Positions 1-8,258 of a stretch of 64,000 bases of DNA are shown here, in pieces (position 1 is the first letter of the stretch; the number at the start of each line of letters is the position of its first letter). The notes beneath the pieces were generated by a model. It was given only the letters and a program-made list of their open reading frames with translations, did no database searches and was not told the origin of the DNA. The translations under genes and the position numbers were made by a program. Source of the stretch: RGIG4034 sp045576455 (lineage in GTDB: Bacteria > Bacillota > Clostridia > Lachnospirales > Lachnospiraceae); the NCBI GenBank assembly GCA_045576455.1, contig JAZNGM010000004.1:62001-126000 (forward strand), written 5' to 3'.

Positions 1-293
1 GGAACCGGCTTACTTCCCGGTCCTACGAATCCGGTAACACCTCTTGTGTTACGAACAACATACCATGTATCATCATTCATAACCATATTAATAAGTACAT
101 AGCCCGGAAACAACTTCTTCTGAACATTCTTTTTAGCGCCGTTCTTAATCTCAACAACATCCTGCATAGGAACTCTTACTTCGAGTATTTCTTCTTCAAG
201 ATGTCTGTTCTCAATAGTCTTGTCAATATTGGCCTTAACTTTATTTTCATATCCTGAATAGGTATGTACAACATACCACTTTGCTTCTGCCAT
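1..293 (-). CDS. nusG: Transcription termination/antitermination factor NusG (partial, C-terminus beyond window)
   Basis: The N-terminal 97 residues are present; the gene runs off the left edge, so the KOW domain is not seen. The start MAEAKWYVVHTYSGYENKV and the later LFPGYVLI and VRNTRGVTGFVG stretches are characteristic of the NusG NGN domain, which binds the RNA polymerase clamp and controls pausing and Rho- or ribosome-coupled elongation. The start codon lies 12 bases after the secE stop, so the two are cotranscribed from the rpmG promoter. This rpmG-secE-nusG order is the usual one upstream of rplK-rplA in Firmicutes. Confidence 0.97.
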   Translation of the reverse strand, partial: MAEAKWYVVHTYSGYENKVKANIDKTIENRHLEEEILEVRVPMQDVVEIKNGAKKNVQKKLFPGYVLINMVMNDDTWYVVRNTRGVTGFVGPGSKPV

Positions 294-305
294 AAGACAC
301 CTCAC

Positions 306-506
306 TTATAATGATGTAATAAACTGTAATCCGTACTGAATTGCTTTATCCAATAAAGTGATAATAACGCCAAGTACGCATGCAACTGCAACAACAGCAA
401 TTGTCTGCTTTACAAGCGTTGCCTTATTAAGCCAGGAAACTTTCTTAAATTCTGATTTTACGCCCTTGATTAAGCCAACCTTCTGCGTCTTTTCTGTATC
501 TGCCAT
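306..506 (-). CDS. secE: Preprotein translocase subunit SecE
   Basis: A 66-residue protein with a basic amphipathic N-terminal half (GVKSEFKKVSWLNKATLVKQ), the hallmark of SecE, followed by a single transmembrane segment (about residues 35-52). SecE clamps SecY in the SecYEG channel. Single-TM SecE of this length is normal for Gram-positives. It sits between rpmG and nusG, and an AAAGGAAA ribosome site precedes the ATG. Confidence 0.96.
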   Translation of the reverse strand: MADTEKTQKVGLIKGVKSEFKKVSWLNKATLVKQTIAVVAVACVLGVIITLLDKAIQYGLQFITSL

Positions 507-555
507 AAGTCACTTTCCTTTCGCCAACTATTGGTGCGACAAAAAATGTCACAAA

Positions 556-705
556 TTATTTGGTTTCTTTGTGTAATGTGTGAGTCTTACAGAATCTACA
601 ATATTTCTTTGTTTCCATTCTGTCAGGATGCACTTTCTTATCCTTAGTTGTGTTGTAGTTACGCTGCTTGCACTCTGTGCATGCTAATGTGATTTTTGTA
701 CGCAT
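556..705 (-). CDS. rpmG: 50S ribosomal protein L33, zinc-ribbon form
   Basis: A 49-residue basic protein beginning MRTKITLACTECKQRNY and containing CRFCK near its end. The two CxxC pairs form the zinc ribbon of the C+ type of L33. The ATG is preceded by a strong GGAGGAATTA ribosome site. It is the first gene after the promoter at 791-819 and is followed by secE and nusG. Many Firmicutes carry a zinc-free paralogue that replaces this form under Zur control during zinc starvation; none is in this window. Confidence 0.96.
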   Translation of the reverse strand: MRTKITLACTECKQRNYNTTKDKKVHPDRMETKKYCRFCKTHTLHKETK

Positions 706-790
706 ATTAATTCCTCCACGTGCATTGTTTATTTATACGATATCCGATTTTGAGCATAAAAAAAAGAGCTAAAACTCATCTCGCTTGATT

Positions 791-819
791 ACTATATCAT
801 AGTATAGAATGCTCGTCAA
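791..819 (-). promoter_or_regulatory. Sigma-A promoter of rpmG-secE-nusG
   Basis: On the minus strand, TTGACG (814-819) and TATAGT (791-796) are separated by 17 bases, a near-consensus vegetative promoter. It leaves a leader of about 80 bases before rpmG, which contains a run of eight T residues shortly after the start. I see only a 3-bp stem before that run, too weak to call a terminator. Confidence 0.8.
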
Positions 820-850
820 TCATTTTTTTCCAAAATAAATAAGAAGGAAA

Positions 851-877
851 TAGGTTAATCCGCAAGGGATTAACCTA
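851..877 (-). terminator. Terminator after murA
   Basis: An 11-bp perfect stem (TAGGTTAATCC and its complement) with a five-base loop overlaps the murA stop codon. It is followed on the minus strand by a T-rich tail. It separates murA from the rpmG promoter. Confidence 0.8.
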
Positions 878-2162
878 CTTTAAGTTTAAACTTCTGTATT
901 TCTTTTTCTGATTTAACTTTATCAATCTTACCGCCAAGATTACTTAATTTAATATGGAAGTCTTCGTAACCGCGGTCTGTATATTTAATCTCATCCACAA
1001 TGGTAAAGCCTTCTGCCGCAAGTCCCGCCAAAACCAGTGCTGCACCACCACGCAAATCCGGAGCAACAAGCGTAGCACCTGTATACTTGTCAACGCCGTC
1101 GATTATTGCCGTTATACCTTCCACCTTAATGGAAGCACCCATCTTGGTAAGTTCATCTACATATTTAAAGCGGTTTTCAAAAATGCTTTCCGTAACCGTA
1201 CTGGTTCCCTGCGACAATCCGAGTGCCACTGTCATAAGCGGTTGCATATCCGTCGGGAAGCCCGGGTAAGGAAGTGTCTTAACCTGTGTATGCTCCAAAC
1301 GCTTTGAAGCCACCACACGCACTGCATCATCAGACTCTTCTATTTCACATCCGATTTCCATAAGCTTAGCACTAATGGATTCCAAGTGTTTCGGTATTAC
1401 ATTCTTAACCGTAACATCTCCTTTTGTAGCCGCTGCCGCAAGCATAAAAGTTCCTGCCTCTATCTGGTCGGGAATAATAGCATATTCTGTTTTATGAAGC
1501 TTTTCCACACCCTTTATACGGATAACATCCGTACCGGCACCTTTAATATTAGCGCCCATACTGTTAAGGAAATTCGCAAGGTCAACCACATGCGGTTCTT
1601 TGGCTGCATTTTCAATAATAGTAAGGCCGTCCGCCATAGCCGCTGCAAGCATTACATTAATCGTAGCTCCTACGGACACAACGTCCATAAATATATGACT
1701 TCCTTTTAAATGATCTGTCTGCGTACAGATAAGACCATGCTCAATCTTTACATTAGCGCCCAGCGCCTTAAATCCTTTAATATGCTGATCTATGGCACGG
1801 CTTCCGATATTACATCCACCCGGAAGAGCAACCTTAGCTTCCTTATATTTAGCAGTAAGGGCTCCCAACAAATAATAAGAACCTCTAATCTTCTTAAGAC
1901 TTTCTCCGTCAGCCACAAGAGAATTAATATGAGCCGCATTCAACTTAACCGAATGGCGTCCCGTTTTCTTAACAATAACACCGATACTCTGAATCGCATT
2001 AAGTATCACGTCAATATCACTTATATCCGGCAAATTATCAATAATTACCGTTTCATCTGTCATAACCGCTGCTGCAAGAATGGCAAGTGCCGCATTCTTA
2101 GAACCGCTTATCTCCACTTCACCAACCAGCGGATTACCGCCTTTAATAACATACTGTTCCAT
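870..2162 (-). CDS. murA: UDP-N-acetylglucosamine 1-carboxyvinyltransferase (MurA)
   Basis: A 430-residue enolpyruvyl transferase that catalyses the first committed step of peptidoglycan synthesis: transfer of enolpyruvate from PEP to UDP-GlcNAc in the cytoplasm. The start MEQYVIKGGNPLVGEVEISG with SKNAAL (residues 21-26) is the typical N-terminus. Cys117 in LPGGCNIGSRAID matches the catalytic cysteine alkylated by fosfomycin, so this copy is expected to be drug-sensitive. Length is standard. Firmicutes often have two murA paralogues; which one this is cannot be told here. An AGGAGTGACAT ribosome site supports the start. Confidence 0.96.
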   Translation of the reverse strand: MEQYVIKGGNPLVGEVEISGSKNAALAILAAAVMTDETVIIDNLPDISDIDVILNAIQSIGVIVKKTGRHSVKLNAAHINSLVADGESLKKIRGSYYLLGALTAKYKEAKVALPGGCNIGSRAIDQHIKGFKALGANVKIEHGLICTQTDHLKGSHIFMDVVSVGATINVMLAAAMADGLTIIENAAKEPHVVDLANFLNSMGANIKGAGTDVIRIKGVEKLHKTEYAIIPDQIEAGTFMLAAAATKGDVTVKNVIPKHLESISAKLMEIGCEIEESDDAVRVVASKRLEHTQVKTLPYPGFPTDMQPLMTVALGLSQGTSTVTESIFENRFKYVDELTKMGASIKVEGITAIIDGVDKYTGATLVAPDLRGGAALVLAGLAAEGFTIVDEIKYTDRGYEDFHIKLSNLGGKIDKVKSEKEIQKFKLKVG

Positions 2163-2327
2163 ATGTCACTCCTGAAAATCCAAATAATAATTTATATATA
2201 AAATAATAATTTCCCCAATATATCCACTCTATTATATACCAGAACCCCGGTCTTGTAAACAAATCTTTCATAAAACAAGGCAGATAGCTTGTCCTTAGAC
2301 TCACTCCTGCCCTGTATCTTTCGTAAA

Positions 2328-3911
2328 TTACTTAATATAATTGAACGGATCCTTCGCCACTCCGTTAACACGGATTTCAAAATGAAGATGTGGCGCCGTA
2401 CTTCGGCCCGTATTACCACTCAGCGCAATACGCTGTCCCTGCTGCACATACGTACCCGTTGATACCAGCACCTTACTTAAGTGTCCATACCTTGTCTGCT
2501 TACCATCCGAATGGTTAATATAAACCGCATATCCATAACCGCTGACCCAGCCGGCCACAACAACTTTACCGCCGGAGGATGCAACAACCGGCGTACCCGT
2601 TGCAACACCCCAGTCAACACCTTTATGGTATGTCGAAGCACCCTTAAGCGAAATACTTCTCTTACCAAAATATGACGTCAGCCTTCCACCCGAAATAGGT
2701 TTGATATAGGTTGGCGGCACAATCGTTCCCCGTTCCACAATCTTAGGAACCGCCTCAACCACAATTTCTTCCTTAATGATATGCGTATCACTAACTTCTT
2801 CATTAACATGTGTTTTGATAGCAACAACTTTACGATATCCGACCACCGGCTCCTGCAATGTTACCTTTTCCGTGGTATACCACTTATCATTGTCCACATA
2901 AATAATATCCGCTTCATACGATTCCTCGTAATAGCATTCTTCCTGCCACACAACAGAGAGCTCCGGTTCAGGCACCGTAATAATCAATTTCTGTCCGATT
3001 TGAAGAATGGTCTTCTCATCCTTAAGGCTATCATTCATCGCAATAATCTCATCCATTGGAATATTAACCGTTACTGAAATATCCGACAACGTGTCGCCCT
3101 TTTGAACCTCATATATCTGTTGCACTTCCTGTTCTTTTGTCAGGAAATTGATGGCGGTTTCCAAATCAGTTATCTCATGTTGCGGAAGATAGGCCTCAAC
3201 AATTTCCACATCTTCTGCAAAACCCATATTTACAATACCGTAATTATAATCTTCAAAGCTTTTCTCATCCGGCTGTTTTTCATAAGAAGAAATAATATCC
3301 GAAATCGCAAGTTCAATGCCCGCTTCACGGACCATAGCCTCCTTAATTGCCGTTTCCTCCTGCACACGGGTCGTATTGACATCCGCCACAAGCACGTTAA
3401 GCTCACGGTCAGGATCTATCTCTAATCTTACGGAATACTCATCCTTCGCATCGTATTTATCAAGTGCACTGTTAAGAAGTGCCTCTACTTCCGTAGTACT
3501 CGAAAGATTAACTATCGTTTCATTAACCTTTACCGTATACGCCCTTTGAAGCGTCTCTTTGATATTCCGTTCCAGTACCCTTGTAAGATTTAAGGTAATA
3601 TCTTTCTCACTATCCAATACGCCAAAATACCTTTTATCTCCGACAAGTTCCATATTGGCATCTATAAAAACCAGATTGTCAGATTGACAGGCAATACGTC
3701 TACGCGCTTCACGCAGACATTTTTCTGCGGTCTCTTTGTCAGCTACCGTTCCGCAGTCAACACCATTCAAAAAAACTATATATGTATTATCACCTGTTGA
3801 TTCTAATTTTATAATATTAGGCAAAAACAACATACTGACAAATAATGCCAGCATGGATATCTTTATAAAAGTTATTCTTAATCGTTTATGATATTTTGTA
3901 AATAGTCTCAT
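2328..3911 (-). CDS. LysM-G5-M23 cell-wall endopeptidase, membrane-anchored
   Basis: A 527-residue exported protein. It has a short basic N-terminus and one membrane segment (about 15-33), a long region of unknown fold (40-260), a LysM peptidoglycan-binding motif starting YEVQKGDTLSDIS (267-312), a G5 domain (about 318-395) and a C-terminal M23 peptidase (about 410-525). The zinc-site residues are visible as HKGVD (His429, Asp433) and HLH (508-510), so the peptidase should be active. Such proteins cut peptide cross-bridges during growth or division, or activate amidases. It is transcribed alone, divergently from dinB. Substrate is not predictable from sequence. Confidence 0.9.
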   Translation of the reverse strand: MRLFTKYHKRLRITFIKISMLALFVSMLFLPNIIKLESTGDNTYIVFLNGVDCGTVADKETAEKCLREARRRIACQSDNLVFIDANMELVGDKRYFGVLDSEKDITLNLTRVLERNIKETLQRAYTVKVNETIVNLSSTTEVEALLNSALDKYDAKDEYSVRLEIDPDRELNVLVADVNTTRVQEETAIKEAMVREAGIELAISDIISSYEKQPDEKSFEDYNYGIVNMGFAEDVEIVEAYLPQHEITDLETAINFLTKEQEVQQIYEVQKGDTLSDISVTVNIPMDEIIAMNDSLKDEKTILQIGQKLIITVPEPELSVVWQEECYYEESYEADIIYVDNDKWYTTEKVTLQEPVVGYRKVVAIKTHVNEEVSDTHIIKEEIVVEAVPKIVERGTIVPPTYIKPISGGRLTSYFGKRSISLKGASTYHKGVDWGVATGTPVVASSGGKVVVAGWVSGYGYAVYINHSDGKQTRYGHLSKVLVSTGTYVQQGQRIALSGNTGRSTAPHLHFEIRVNGVAKDPFNYIK

Positions 3912-3981
3912 ATTTATCCAAATCCGTTCATTCTATCAATTCATCACCATACAGAGTCCATTTTATCAGTATTTTTTATTA

Positions 3982-4011
3982 TTGTAAAGTCAGAGTTGGT
4001 ATGTCTATAAT
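3982..4011 (+). promoter_or_regulatory. Promoter of dinB
   Basis: TTGTAA (3982-3987) and TATAAT (4006-4011) with 18-base spacing, 46 bases before the dinB start. I looked for a LexA-type box (GAAC-N4-GTTC) around it and found none, so SOS control is not supported by the sequence. Confidence 0.65.
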
Positions 4012-4057
4012 ATAAATAAGTAACAATCCATCGACACAATTCAAGGAGAAAAACACT

Positions 4058-5278
4058 ATGAGCCACAATGCAAACCGTATTTTCTTTCACATAGATGTCA
4101 ACTCTGCCTTCTTAAGCTGGAGCGCTATCAAGAAGCTCAACGAAGGAAGCGATATCGATTTAAGGAATATACCTTCCGTCATCGGCGGCGACTCCAAAAT
4201 GCGTCACGGCATTGTTCTTGCAAAATCCATTCCGGCTAAAAACTATGGTATATATACAAGTGAACCTTTGGCAAGCGCCCGACGGAAATGCCCTTTTCTT
4301 ACCGTAGAACCGCCTAACCACACCTATTACGAAGAAAAAAGCAAACTGCTCATGCAGCACCTTGCCGGCATCTGTCCTGATATCGAACAGGTCAGCATTG
4401 ACGAATGTTATATGGACTTTACTCCGATAGCACACCTTTTCCCTTCTTACACGGATGCCGCACACCATATTAAAGATACTATAAATTCACGCTTTGGTTT
4501 CACGGTAAATATTGGGATATCGGATAGGAAAGTCCTTGCCAAAATGGCCTCAGATTTTAAAAAGCCTGATATGGTACACACTCTTTTCCATACTGAAATC
4601 AAGGAAAAAATGTGGCCATTACCGGTTTCTTCCTTATATATGTGTGGCCAATCAAGTATAGAAACCCTTAAAAAGTTGGGCATACTGACTATTGGCGATC
4701 TTGCAACGGCAGATCCTAAAATTATACAGTTTCACTTAAAAAGTCACGGCAAATTACTTTTTGAATATGCCAACGGTATCGATTCATCTACAGTTGCAAC
4801 CGCACCGCAGGATATAAAGGGTATCGGTAACTCCACCACGTTATCTAAGGATCTTATGTCATGCGATGAAGCCTATCCGATCTTACATAACTTGGCAGAA
4901 AGTGTAGGCAGAAGACTCCGTCAGGCAGAAAAACTCTGTTCCCTTATAACCGTAGAAATTAAGTATGCCACTTTCAAGAGTGTTTCCCACCAAAAAATAC
5001 TTTTGAATCCTACTGATTCGAACGAAGATATTTATCGTCATTCCATAGAACTCTTTGACACTTTGTGGGATCATACCCCCATACGCCTGCTCGGCATCCG
5101 CACCGGCAAACTCCTAAATACCAACGCACCGCAGCAGCTTACCTTATCCTTTGATAACAAAGAAGATTCCGCGAATCAAAAATACAAAAAACTGGATGCC
5201 GCACTTGACAGCATACGTAACAAATACGGCAATGATTCCGTATATCGCGGCATAAAAAAAGCACATAAACCTGACTAA
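4058..5278 (+). CDS. dinB: DNA polymerase IV, Y-family
   Basis: A 406-residue translesion polymerase. The start RIFFHIDVNSAFLSWSA carries the first metal-binding aspartate, and SIDECYMDFT holds the catalytic Asp-Glu pair of Y-family polymerases. A thumb/helix-hairpin-helix region (about 180-240) and a C-terminal little-finger region follow. There is no clear beta-clamp peptide at the very end. An AAGGAGAAAAAC ribosome site fixes the start. This is the longer clostridial type also annotated as a UmuC-like protein. It is monocistronic, with a strong terminator overlapping its 3' end. Confidence 0.93.
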   Translation: MSHNANRIFFHIDVNSAFLSWSAIKKLNEGSDIDLRNIPSVIGGDSKMRHGIVLAKSIPAKNYGIYTSEPLASARRKCPFLTVEPPNHTYYEEKSKLLMQHLAGICPDIEQVSIDECYMDFTPIAHLFPSYTDAAHHIKDTINSRFGFTVNIGISDRKVLAKMASDFKKPDMVHTLFHTEIKEKMWPLPVSSLYMCGQSSIETLKKLGILTIGDLATADPKIIQFHLKSHGKLLFEYANGIDSSTVATAPQDIKGIGNSTTLSKDLMSCDEAYPILHNLAESVGRRLRQAEKLCSLITVEIKYATFKSVSHQKILLNPTDSNEDIYRHSIELFDTLWDHTPIRLLGIRTGKLLNTNAPQQLTLSFDNKEDSANQKYKKLDAALDSIRNKYGNDSVYRGIKKAHKPD

Positions 5279-5299
5279 ATCAGTTGGTTTATGTGCTTT
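5258..5299. terminator. Bidirectional terminator between dinB and the flavin reductase
   Basis: Perfect 14-bp arms (AAAGCACATAAACC at 5258-5271 and its complement at 5286-5299) with a 14-base loop that contains the dinB stop. T-rich tails lie on both sides (a 7-T run on the minus strand, a T-rich run on the plus strand), so it can serve both convergent genes. Confidence 0.92.
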
Positions 5300-5304
5300 C
5301 GCTT

Positions 5305-5868
5305 TTATGATTTTTTTACACTATATCCAAATGTGCCCAGTTTCTCGCCCAAAGCATAATACTCACCATGGGAATATGCCACAAGGCCGGTAGCATTGAG
5401 ATTAAATTTCCCCTTCTCATCCATGTACTCATCTTCTATCTGGACATTCACCACTTCTGCAATAAACATGTCGTGACTTCCAAGATTCTTAACCTCTGTC
5501 ACACGGCAAGCGATATTAACAGGACTCTCTTTAATGCCGGGTGCTTTTACGCCCGGTACTTCGCACGGAGTAAGCTTCATCTCTTTAAACTTATCAACAT
5601 CTTTTCCGGAACGCACTCCGCAATAATCCGTTGCAAAGGTCAAATCCTTCGTTACCAGATTAACTACAAATTCTCCTGTCTCGCTGATAATCTGATGCGA
5701 ATATCTTTCTTTTCTAACGGATATAGAAAGCATTGCGGGGTCAGAAGAAATGGTTCCCGCCCAAGCCACGGTAATAATGTTCGGTTTTTCCCCTTCTCTT
5801 GCCACACTAACCATCACTGCCGGCACAGGATAAAGCATATTACCCGGTTTCCACGTTTGTTTTGCCAT
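5305..5868 (-). CDS. Flavin reductase-like FMN-binding protein
   Basis: A 187-residue protein of the flavin-reductase split-barrel family. Typical motifs are NMLYPVPAVMVS at the start, TVAWAGTISSDPAMLSISV (FMN-phosphate binding region) and SGKDVDKF. Members of this family in anaerobes bind FMN and act as NAD(P)H:flavin or electron-transfer proteins; the partner is unknown. Its ATG overlaps the stop of the upstream coiled-coil gene (TAATG), so translation is coupled, and the small alarmone synthetase lies further upstream in the same direction. Confidence 0.88.
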   Translation of the reverse strand: MAKQTWKPGNMLYPVPAVMVSVAREGEKPNIITVAWAGTISSDPAMLSISVRKERYSHQIISETGEFVVNLVTKDLTFATDYCGVRSGKDVDKFKEMKLTPCEVPGVKAPGIKESPVNIACRVTEVKNLGSHDMFIAEVVNVQIEDEYMDEKGKFNLNATGLVAYSHGEYYALGEKLGTFGYSVKKS

Positions 5869-6323
5869 TATATTATCTCCAATATCTTTAATATTACTAC
5901 CGCAAGGTTTCCTGCCGAAAGAAGAAGTGTTAAAATCATTATCGGCTTAATACCACGGACTTTCTTTCTTATAGTTTCATTCTGCTTGCCGATAAGTTCT
6001 GTCTGTTCCATAATCTTCGCAGTCTGTTCCTGAAGTCCCTGTTCCACTACTGCCTGGACATTTCTGTATACCTTAACACATTCCTTATGCACTGCCTCTA
6101 TGGTATCCGTATCGGCACCTTTTTCTGCTTCAAGCATTTCCTGTAATTTATCCGCAATTTCCAAATTTTTAAGATTCAGCTTGCGTATTTCCTGAAGCCG
6201 TTCATCATATTCCGCGAGCTGGCTTTTCAAACGTTGAAGCTCTTTCTCCTCAGCCTCTGAATTTGCCTTAATAATCTCCTGCGCACTAAACTTAGAAGCT
6301 ATCTTATCAATAAATGTATCCAT
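5868..6323 (-). CDS. Coiled-coil protein with C-terminal membrane anchor, function unknown
   Basis: A 151-residue protein I do not recognise. Residues about 15-115 are highly charged with heptad-like Leu/Ile spacing, suggesting a long coiled coil. The C-terminus (IMILTLLLSAGNLAVVILKI) is one transmembrane segment, giving a tail-anchored topology. I chose the ATG at 6323 because GGAGG lies 7 bases upstream; an earlier ATG at 6341 has no ribosome site. The stop overlaps the flavin reductase start. Without a signal peptide the coiled coil should face the cytoplasm. Confidence 0.75.
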   Translation of the reverse strand: MDTFIDKIASKFSAQEIIKANSEAEEKELQRLKSQLAEYDERLQEIRKLNLKNLEIADKLQEMLEAEKGADTDTIEAVHKECVKVYRNVQAVVEQGLQEQTAKIMEQTELIGKQNETIRKKVRGIKPIMILTLLLSAGNLAVVILKILEII

Positions 6324-6378
6324 CCACTTTCCTCCAACCATACCCTCATTCTCTTTCTTTCATTCGTAAATTAAATGC

Positions 6379-7020
6379 TTATTCCGCACTGTTTTCCGAC
6401 AATTTTGTAACTTCTTCATTTAACAGTAACATCTGGTTATCCAAGTCCGAAACCATCATTGCACACTTTACAAGCTCCTCTTTAATATATTGAGGGGCAT
6501 TACCCTCGAATTTATAATTAATCTTATGTTCAAGACTCGCCCAAAAGTCCATAGCTACCGTTCTTATCTGTATCTCTACTTTAGCATTAACCGTCTTATC
6601 CGACAAATAAATCGGTACAGAAACCAGCATATGATAACTCTTGTATCCGCTCGGTTTCGGCGAAACGATATAATCCTTAACCGATAACACTTCCAGGTCG
6701 CTCTGATTCGCAATCATCTCTGCAATACGGTATATATCCGATGTAAACGAACAAATAACCCTTATCCCGGCAATATCGTTAACATACTCAATCATATTAT
6801 CAATAGTTGATTCATATCCGTTTTTCTTCAGCTTCTTAACGATACTCTCCGGCGTTTTCAATCTTGACTTGATATGTTCAATCGGATTATATCTATGTAC
6901 ATGTTGAAATTCATCATTTAAAATTTCAAGCTTTGTACCGATTTCTTTTAGTGCCGAATTATAAACGAGCGTAACCTCTTTCCAGCTATCTACGTCATTA
7001 CCTTCACTTGTAAATCCCAT
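6379..7020 (-). CDS. relQ: Small alarmone synthetase, RelQ-type (p)ppGpp synthetase
   Basis: A 213-residue protein with only the RelA/SpoT synthetase domain and no hydrolase or TGS domain. Diagnostic motifs are HRYNPIEHIKSRLKTPES near residue 42, GIRVICSF, the G-loop SGYKSYHMLV and EIQIRT followed by WASLEHKINYK, which together bind ATP and GTP/GDP. Family members make (p)ppGpp or pGpp in response to cell-wall or alkaline stress and form tetramers. It is the first gene of a three-gene minus-strand run with the coiled-coil protein and the flavin reductase. Assignment to RelQ rather than RelP is by overall resemblance. Confidence 0.9.
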   Translation of the reverse strand: MGFTSEGNDVDSWKEVTLVYNSALKEIGTKLEILNDEFQHVHRYNPIEHIKSRLKTPESIVKKLKKNGYESTIDNMIEYVNDIAGIRVICSFTSDIYRIAEMIANQSDLEVLSVKDYIVSPKPSGYKSYHMLVSVPIYLSDKTVNAKVEIQIRTVAMDFWASLEHKINYKFEGNAPQYIKEELVKCAMMVSDLDNQMLLLNEEVTKLSENSAE

Positions 7021-7193
7021 TCCACTCCACCTTATACAAATTAATTATATACAGTATAACATATATTTACGAAAATGTAAAAAAACAACCTAAAAGTTAT
7101 CTTAACTTTCTATAAACAACGCAATTCTTTTATGGACAAATTATAATTTTGTGGCATACTATTTCTAACAGACGAGAAAAGGAGCTATTTATT

Positions 7194-7472
7194 ATGTTCA
7201 GATTATGGGCAAAAGAATGGAAAGACAATCGTATAATCCGTGACATTACTATCTGTAATGACGAAAATGACACCCGGACCCACAAAATATTTAAAGCTCT
7301 TGAAGAAGTCTGCTATCAATTCGACCTTTCTGTACCCATCTGGCTCGACGTTAATATACGTGAATTCAAAAGGGTATCCAAAACACGCTTTACCAAAGAC
7401 AGCTTTATTGATGCTGTTTCTTTTGATTATCTTGAAATCCAGGTTATCGAAGAAGATCCCGAACAATTTTAA
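7194..7472 (+). CDS. Conserved-looking small hypothetical protein
   Basis: A 92-residue soluble protein (MFRLWAKEWKDNRIIRD...) with no recognised domain, membrane segment or signal. The ATG at 7194 is chosen because AAAAGGAG lies 9 bases upstream; an earlier in-frame ATG at 7149 lacks a site. The acidic C-terminus and lack of cysteine clusters give no functional clue. It stands alone, with 135 bases before the next plus-strand gene; that gap shows no clear element. Confidence 0.65.
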   Translation: MFRLWAKEWKDNRIIRDITICNDENDTRTHKIFKALEEVCYQFDLSVPIWLDVNIREFKRVSKTRFTKDSFIDAVSFDYLEIQVIEEDPEQF

Positions 7473-7607
7473 AATTTTTGCATAAAAATAATTGACTTCG
7501 GAAATCATAAGGTGTAGCATTTCAATATATCACACGTAGTTTTCATTACTACTTGTTGTATTATTGTTATATTTTTCCATTTTTTGTAATTATGAAAGAG
7601 GTGAATT

Positions 7608-8255
7608 ATGACCATTACGATTCGTGAACCCGGAAGTGCTTTTACCCATTTGATTGCCACAATACTTGCTACCTTTGCCGCAACACCTTTATTAATCAAG
7701 GCTTACACTACTTCCGCAGCAAATGCACGCGCGCTTATGGTATTTATTGTAAGCATGATACTTCTGTATAGCGCCAGCACACTATATCACTCCGTTAATG
7801 TAACGGGCAGCAAACTTAAAATATTCAAAAAAATTGATCACATGATGATCTTTGTACTCATTGCCGGTTCTTATACGCCGGTATGTCTAATCATTTTAGG
7901 CGGAAAATTAGGATATACTTTACTGGCTGTCGTATGGGGTGTTGCAATAGCCGGTATGCTTATTAACGCATTTTTTATAAATTGTCCGAAATGGTTTTCC
8001 TCATTAATCTATATCGCAATGGGTTGGATTATTGTATTTGTTTTCAGGACAATAATAAGCACACTCCCAATCGGTGCATTCCTGTGGCTGCTTGCCGGCG
8101 GAATCATCTACACAATCGGAGGTGTGCTCTACGCTCTAAAACTTAATTTATTTAATTCAAAGCATACAACCTTTGGCTCACATGAAATATTCCATCTTTT
8201 TGTGATGGGCGGCAGCATCTGCCACTTCATTTTCATGTACATCTATGTTGCATAA
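7608..8255 (+). CDS. Hemolysin III family / PAQR-like membrane protein
   Basis: A 215-residue protein with seven hydrophobic segments. It has the family's conserved metal-site residues: SASTLYHSV, KKIDHMMIFVLIAGSYTP and the C-terminal HEIFHLFVMGGSICH. Members bind zinc and are thought to act as lipid hydrolases or receptors (adiponectin-receptor fold); haemolytic activity is proven only for a few. GAAAGAGGTGAATT supplies the ribosome site. It converges on galE with only 3 bases between the stop codons and no visible terminator. Confidence 0.9.
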   Translation: MTITIREPGSAFTHLIATILATFAATPLLIKAYTTSAANARALMVFIVSMILLYSASTLYHSVNVTGSKLKIFKKIDHMMIFVLIAGSYTPVCLIILGGKLGYTLLAVVWGVAIAGMLINAFFINCPKWFSSLIYIAMGWIIVFVFRTIISTLPIGAFLWLLAGGIIYTIGGVLYALKLNLFNSKHTTFGSHEIFHLFVMGGSICHFIFMYIYVA

Positions 8256-8258
8256 CAA

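Noticed and set aside
706..790. Possible attenuator in the rpmG leader (eight T run)
   Set aside because: Only a 3-bp stem precedes the T run, too weak to call a terminator.
3912..4057. LexA/SOS box in the M23-dinB divergent region
   Set aside because: No GAAC-N4-GTTC-like palindrome found; only a plain promoter is visible.
5368..6033. 221-codon plus-strand open frame over the flavin reductase and coiled-coil genes
   Set aside because: Spans two well-supported minus-strand genes, has no ribosome site and an unnatural His/Ile/Phe-rich composition.
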